Source: DATJFH01 sp035495815 (lineage in GTDB: Bacteria > Acidobacteriota > Terriglobia > Bryobacterales > Bryobacteraceae). Taken from it: a stretch of DNA of 9,042 bases. The stretch lies in contig DATJFH010000364.1 in NCBI GenBank assembly GCA_035495815.1, positions 1 to 9,042 of the forward strand. Reading direction: 5' to 3'. Positions 5,876 through 9,042 of this stretch are shown here, piece after piece (position 1 is the stretch's first letter; each line of letters opens with the position of its first letter). The translations under genes and the position numbers were made by a program. The notes below the pieces were generated by a model. The model was not told the origin of the DNA. It saw only the letters and a list, made by a program, of their open reading frames with translations, and searched no databases.

Positions 5876-7792
5876 ATGGAATCACGAAGAACGATATTCA
5901 TAGCCAAGATACTGGGCATACTTGCGGTCATTCCGCTTCTTGTTTGGGCGCACGCGGCCGGTCCCGACCCCGGCAAAACCGGTGTCCCTGGCGAATCGAC
6001 CTGCGCCGAGGCGGGTTGTCATACCGGCGCGGGACTCAATCAGGGCGGCGGAAAGGTAACCATCGACGCTGGAGGAACCACCTACACGCCCGGAGTCCGG
6101 CAGCGCATTCGCGTGACGGTAATCGATCCGACACAGCGCAAGTGGGGGTTCCAGGTCACGGCGCGGCTCGCGAGCAATCCCAAGACCCGCGCCGGCGTCC
6201 TGTCGCCGAGCGATGCTACCACCCAGGTGCTCTGCTCGGGCGCCAACACTTTGGAATTGCCGTGCACGTCGAATCCCGTGCTGCAGTTTATCGAGCACAC
6301 ATTATCGGGATCCCGGCAAACCGCGGTAGGCGCCGGCCAGACATTCGAGTTCGACTGGACACCGCCGGATTCGGACGTGGGCTCGATCGTCCTGTACGCC
6401 GCCGGAAATGCGGCTAACGCCAACACCACCGAGACGGGCGATAACATCTACACCACTTCGGTCACTCTCACCGCCGGCTCAGCCCCGCCGCCGACGGGAT
6501 CGTCGACGACGCAGATCATCTCCCACATCGCCGACGGAGCCCGCTGGAAGACGACCGTCATTCTGGTGAATCTGGACACCGTGCCCGCCCCGTTCACGCT
6601 CAACTTCTGGAAGGACGACGGCAGCGCATTCCCGATCTCCCTCACCGGCCGCGGAACTCAGGCGGTCGTGACCGACACCATCCCGGCGGGGGGCTCCCGC
6701 ACGATCGAGACCGACGGCACTGCCGCGGCGCTCGGCACGGGATGGGCCGAGCTGATCAGCTCGCAGGCGGTCAGCGGGACGGCGGTATTCCGTGACCAGA
6801 CGCTGGGGCAGGAGGCTGCCGTGCCGCTCCTGGTGAGCGGGGGCAGCCGCCTGATGCTGCCGTTCGACACCGGCGGGCTGGCGCTCGGCGTCGCATTGGC
6901 GAATCCAAGCGCCAACCAGGACGCGGTCGTGACTAGAACTCTGCGGAACGGCGCCGGCCAGGTGATTTCCACCGATTCGCTGACCGTCGCCAAGCACGGG
7001 CACACCAGTTTTCTGCTCTCCAATTCATCCACCAAACCCGAAGACCAGCGCGGAGTGGTAGAGTTCTCTTCACCGCAGCCGATCTATGCCTTGGGGATCC
7101 GGTCGAGCGGCGGCGCCTTTACCTCGATCGAGGCGTTAGGCCAGGTGGAGGCGAAGAACAAAGTCATCTCCCACATCGCCAACGGGGCGCGCTGGAAAAC
7201 GACGATCATCCTGGTGAACACCGATTCGGCCGCGGCGCAGTTTACCGTGAACTTCTGGAAGGACGACGGCAGCGCCTTCAGCGTATCCCTGGTTGGCGGC
7301 GGGACGGTGGCGTCCGTGACCGGCACGATTCCGGCCGGCGGATCGACGACGATTGAAACCGACGGTCTGGCGGCCGAGCTTACGACGGGATGGGCGGAGG
7401 TGCTGTCGGCGCAAGCGATCGGCGGAGCCGCGATTTTCCGCGACCAGACGCTGAGGCAGGAGGCGGGCGTTCCGCTGCTGGCGAATGGCGGAACCCGCCT
7501 GCTGCTTCCCTTCCAGTCCGGAACGGATCTGGGAGTGGCGCTGGCGAACGCGAGCGCGAGCCAGGACGCCGGCATTACCCGCACGCTGCGGAACGAGCAG
7601 GGCCAGCTCATCCTGTCCGACGCGCTCATGCAGCCCCGCCGGGCGCATTCCGCGTTCCTGCTCGCCAATCCATCTTCGAAGCCGGAAGACCAGCGGGGCG
7701 TGGTCGAGTTCAGCTCGTCGGTCGAATTTTTCAGCCTCGGGATACGCGGAAACAACGGCGCCTTCACGTCCGTGAGAGCGCTGAGCAAGTGA
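5876..7792 (+). CDS. Secreted Reeler-like (choice-of-anchor V type) protein with two tandem repeat domains
   Basis: A 638-residue exported protein. Residues 1-28 form a signal peptide: basic start MESRR, hydrophobic core ILGILAVIPLLVW, and likely cleavage after AHA. Residues about 30-200 match the bacterial Reeler-like 'choice-of-anchor V' domain: GKTGVPGESTCAEAGCH, YTPGVRQRIRVTV, KWGFQVTARLASNP, FEFDWTPP, IVLYAAGNAANAN and IYTTSVTLT. CAEAGCH (43-49) is a CX4CH motif. A short Pro/Ser linker follows, then two repeats of 216-residue period starting at residues 214 and 430, each with ISHIA(D/N)GARWKTT...ILVN, NFWKDDGSAF, GWAE, FRDQTL and KPEDQRGVVEFSS. The C-terminus has no membrane anchor or sorting signal. 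Function is unknown; surface adhesion or an extracellular structural role is a guess. Start: the ATG at 5876 has GAG 6 nt upstream (within AGTGAG); an ATG at 5861 would add five residues and is a fair alternative. Such repeats are, from memory, common in Solibacter-like Acidobacteria. Confidence 0.88.
   Translation: MESRRTIFIAKILGILAVIPLLVWAHAAGPDPGKTGVPGESTCAEAGCHTGAGLNQGGGKVTIDAGGTTYTPGVRQRIRVTVIDPTQRKWGFQVTARLASNPKTRAGVLSPSDATTQVLCSGANTLELPCTSNPVLQFIEHTLSGSRQTAVGAGQTFEFDWTPPDSDVGSIVLYAAGNAANANTTETGDNIYTTSVTLTAGSAPPPTGSSTTQIISHIADGARWKTTVILVNLDTVPAPFTLNFWKDDGSAFPISLTGRGTQAVVTDTIPAGGSRTIETDGTAAALGTGWAELISSQAVSGTAVFRDQTLGQEAAVPLLVSGGSRLMLPFDTGGLALGVALANPSANQDAVVTRTLRNGAGQVISTDSLTVAKHGHTSFLLSNSSTKPEDQRGVVEFSSPQPIYALGIRSSGGAFTSIEALGQVEAKNKVISHIANGARWKTTIILVNTDSAAAQFTVNFWKDDGSAFSVSLVGGGTVASVTGTIPAGGSTTIETDGLAAELTTGWAEVLSAQAIGGAAIFRDQTLRQEAGVPLLANGGTRLLLPFQSGTDLGVALANASASQDAGITRTLRNEQGQLILSDALMQPRRAHSAFLLANPSSKPEDQRGVVEFSSSVEFFSLGIRGNNGAFTSVRALSK
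6515..7162 (+). repeat. Protein-coding tandem repeat, copy 1
   Basis: This is the first copy of a 648-nt (216-codon) tandem repeat inside the secreted protein gene, including a short linker (VEAKNK) at its end. It starts at the codons for IISHIADGARWKTT. By eye, well over half its residues match copy 2 with almost no gaps. A 26-nt stretch at 6602-6627 is identical in DNA to 7250-7275, exactly 648 nt away. Confidence 0.9.
7163..7789 (+). repeat. Protein-coding tandem repeat, copy 2
   Basis: Second copy of the 216-codon repeat; it starts at the codons for VISHIANGARWKTT and runs to the stop codon. It has 209 codons and lacks the linker. One residue is missing relative to copy 1 (FQSGTD-LGVAL against FDTGGLALGVAL). 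Most third-codon positions have diverged, so the duplication is not recent. Confidence 0.9.
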
Positions 7793-7830
7793 GGCGGACG
7801 GGCCCGGCAGCCAGGCCTCCCGGGACTCAC
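7789..7830 (+). terminator. Imperfect hairpin between the repeat-protein and VOC genes
   Basis: GTGAG (7789-7793) can pair with CTCAC (7826-7830), and CCCGG (7803-7807) with CCGGG (7820-7824), leaving a 12-nt loop and an asymmetric internal loop. The structure starts at the stop codon of the secreted repeat protein. No T-run follows; the next bases are cctgcggtatat. It may separate the two genes, but a chance hairpin is possible at this base composition. Confidence 0.25.
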
Positions 7831-7837
7831 CCTGCGG

Positions 7838-7843
7838 TATATT
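7838..7843 (+). promoter_or_regulatory. -10-like box almost touching the VOC start codon
   Basis: TATATT at 7838-7843 lies in a GC-rich context only 7 nt before the ATG at 7851. A transcript from a -10 box normally starts 6-8 nt downstream of it, so the mRNA would begin at or next to the ATG. No -35 consensus is present about 17 nt upstream (gcctcc). The same bases include TTGGGGGA, which as a ribosome site would lie too close to the ATG. Confidence 0.35.
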
Positions 7844-7850
7844 TGGGGGA

Positions 7851-8828
7851 ATGCTCGCATCCCGGACGCTGCTTTTTGCATTAGCGGCCTGGCCGGCTAT
7901 CGCTCAGGTCCCCGAATTCTACCGGTCGGTCGATCGCGTATCCTGGGTGGTGGATAATCTCGACCGGGTCACGCTCGGGTGGGAGAAGGCCGGGCTGTGG
8001 CGCCTGGAGCGGCGGCACGACGTGGACCTGCCGGTTGTTTTTCGAGGCGCCGCCTCGAGCGCGCAGGTTCGGACGGCTACCGGTTTCCTGGGAGACCTCC
8101 GCGTGGACTGGGTCCAGCCGCTGGGCGGGGAGAACGCCTTCGCCGAATTCCAGAAGAAGCACGGGAGCGGAGTCTTCAGCCTGGTCCATCGCGTGCCCAC
8201 GCTCGAAGCCTACGAGCGGGAGATCGAGCGGCTGCGCGCACTCGGCGTCGGAATGCTCCAGAGCGGCGAGCGCCGGACGGGCGAAGGCGTGGTCCGTTAT
8301 TGCTACTTCGACACCGAGCCCGAGGGCAAATATGTTCTGGGGCTGATTCACCTGACGGAGGGCCTCACCGAGGCGGCTCCGCCGGACGGCCCGAAGATCG
8401 TGCAATTCGCGTTCGCGGTTCACGATTTGAAGCCGGTATCGGCCTACTGGGCGAAGCTCGGACTGGGCGCCATGTCGTTCAACCAGGGAAACCTGAGCGA
8501 CGTACACTACTGGGGCAAACCGATCCCGATTCAACAGAATTTCGGCTGGCAGCGCTCGCGAAAAGTTCCTTACGAGTGGCTGCAGCCGGTGACCAGCCCG
8601 AACATATTCGATGATCATATGAACAAGTACGGCGAAGGCATTCATCACATCGGAGTAAACGTGCCGGATATGGAGAAGAGCGTCGCCGAGTGGTCCCAGG
8701 CGGGATTCAAGGTGGCGTCGTCCGGCAGGTGGGGAACAAGGGACCAACCGGGCTCGGGCCGCTTCACCTACGTCGATACGGAGCCCATCGGCGGGGTGAC
8801 CACCGAGTTGTTGTGGCAGTTTCACTAA
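7851..8828 (+). CDS. Exported two-domain VOC (glyoxalase/dioxygenase-fold) protein
   Basis: A 325-residue protein. Residues 1-19 form a signal peptide (MLASRTLLFALAAWPAIAQ) with likely cleavage after AIA or IAQ. The rest holds four beta-alpha-beta modules that make two vicinal-oxygen-chelate domains. Module 1 starts at VDRVSWVVDNLDRV (27-40) and module 2 at VFSLVHRVPTLEAYEREIE (108-126), ending YFDTEPEGKYVLGLIH. Module 3 starts at VQFAFAVHDLKPVSAYW (184-200), and module 4 at IHHIGVNVPDMEKSVAEW (264-281), ending YVDTEPIGGVTTELLW. H266 and E319 in module 4 occupy typical metal-ligand positions; modules 1 and 3 lack the first-strand histidine, so only partial metal sites are visible. Members of the fold act as glyoxalases, epimerases or dioxygenases, but substrate cannot be told from sequence. 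Export is unusual for the fold. It follows the secreted repeat protein by 58 nt and seems to have its own promoter. The start is fixed by the signal peptide. Confidence 0.85.
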   Translation: MLASRTLLFALAAWPAIAQVPEFYRSVDRVSWVVDNLDRVTLGWEKAGLWRLERRHDVDLPVVFRGAASSAQVRTATGFLGDLRVDWVQPLGGENAFAEFQKKHGSGVFSLVHRVPTLEAYEREIERLRALGVGMLQSGERRTGEGVVRYCYFDTEPEGKYVLGLIHLTEGLTEAAPPDGPKIVQFAFAVHDLKPVSAYWAKLGLGAMSFNQGNLSDVHYWGKPIPIQQNFGWQRSRKVPYEWLQPVTSPNIFDDHMNKYGEGIHHIGVNVPDMEKSVAEWSQAGFKVASSGRWGTRDQPGSGRFTYVDTEPIGGVTTELLWQFH

Positions 8829-8972
8829 CGGGGGGGAGAATCCGGTTGAGGAGGACCGCCACGCGGCCGGAATGAGGTCGGAGACACTGTGACAATCCAA
8901 CCCCGACATGAGCATCCGGATTACCGTCGACTGCTGAGGAACGCGATCCCAGCGGCCGCAGGGAAGATCTGA

Positions 8973-9042
8973 ATGCAGCCGGCGGAGTACACCTGCTATC
9001 GCGCCTCGTCGCCGATCCATATCGACGGCAAGCTGGACGAAC
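8973..9042 (+). CDS. Start of a CBM9-like carbohydrate-binding protein (cut by window edge)
   Basis: Only 23 codons are inside the window: MQPAEYTCYRASSPIHIDGK, then LDE. The pattern 'YrA..pI.IDGkLDE', normally followed by P.W, is the usual opening of carbohydrate-binding family 9 (CBM9) domains, which bind sugars in extracellular or periplasmic proteins. A good Shine-Dalgarno AGGGAAG (8960-8966) lies 6 nt before the ATG. A TGA directly precedes the ATG in frame, so no longer start is possible. No signal peptide is present, so this may be a cytoplasmic or unusual member. The 144 nt between the VOC gene and this start hold no other gene. The assignment rests on a very short stretch. Confidence 0.65.
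   Translation, partial: MQPAEYTCYRASSPIHIDGKLDE

Noticed and set aside
7881..9020. A 379-codon open frame on the minus strand opposite the VOC gene and the CBM9-like start.
   Set aside because: It mirrors the real VOC frame and its product shows no recognisable domain; two plus-strand genes are better supported.

Overview
The window is a GC-rich bacterial segment. It suggests an environmental Acidobacteriota, most likely Solibacter/Bryobacterales-like. This is inference from protein types: a Reeler-like 'choice-of-anchor V' secreted protein with tandem HIA(D/N)GARWKTT repeats, an exported glyoxalase-fold protein and a CBM9-type start. No rRNA or tRNA is present to prove it. I see no mobile element, CRISPR array or RNA gene.

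Left part (1-1490), signalling and transcription control. A sensor protein is cut by the left edge; on the minus strand only its first 140 residues remain (one membrane segment and the start of an extracytoplasmic domain). It diverges from a stand-alone response-regulator receiver (532-897), which is followed after 14 nt by an ECF-type sigma factor (912-1490). The intergenic region carries overlapping, opposite -10-like elements. The layout suggests a sensor, receiver and sigma regulatory module, but no wiring can be proven from the sequence.

Middle part (1669-5591). A molybdopterin-binding protein of the MoeA/MogA-like fold (1669-2640) resembles the N-terminal half of MocA-like fusion proteins but has no nucleotidyltransferase half. 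After a 277-nt gap comes a tight two-gene unit: a MoxR/AAA_5-type AAA+ ATPase (2918-3754) and, 25 nt later, a 603-residue protein I cannot assign (3780-5591). The large protein's N-terminus looks like the TraB/ChaN/DUF5682 type ('RPDVVAVELP'), its centre has a very basic linker, and its C-terminal half is well structured but unfamiliar. This pair is the best candidate here for an undescribed system.

Right part (5592-9042), exported proteins. A 284-nt gap with an inverted repeat and an AT-rich likely promoter precedes a 638-residue secreted protein: signal peptide, Reeler-like domain with a CX4CH motif, and two 216-residue-period repeats. Next is an exported protein built of two vicinal-oxygen-chelate (VOC) domains, with a -10-like box so close to its ATG that the mRNA may be leaderless. 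The right edge holds the first 23 codons of a protein that begins like carbohydrate-binding family 9 (CBM9) proteins.
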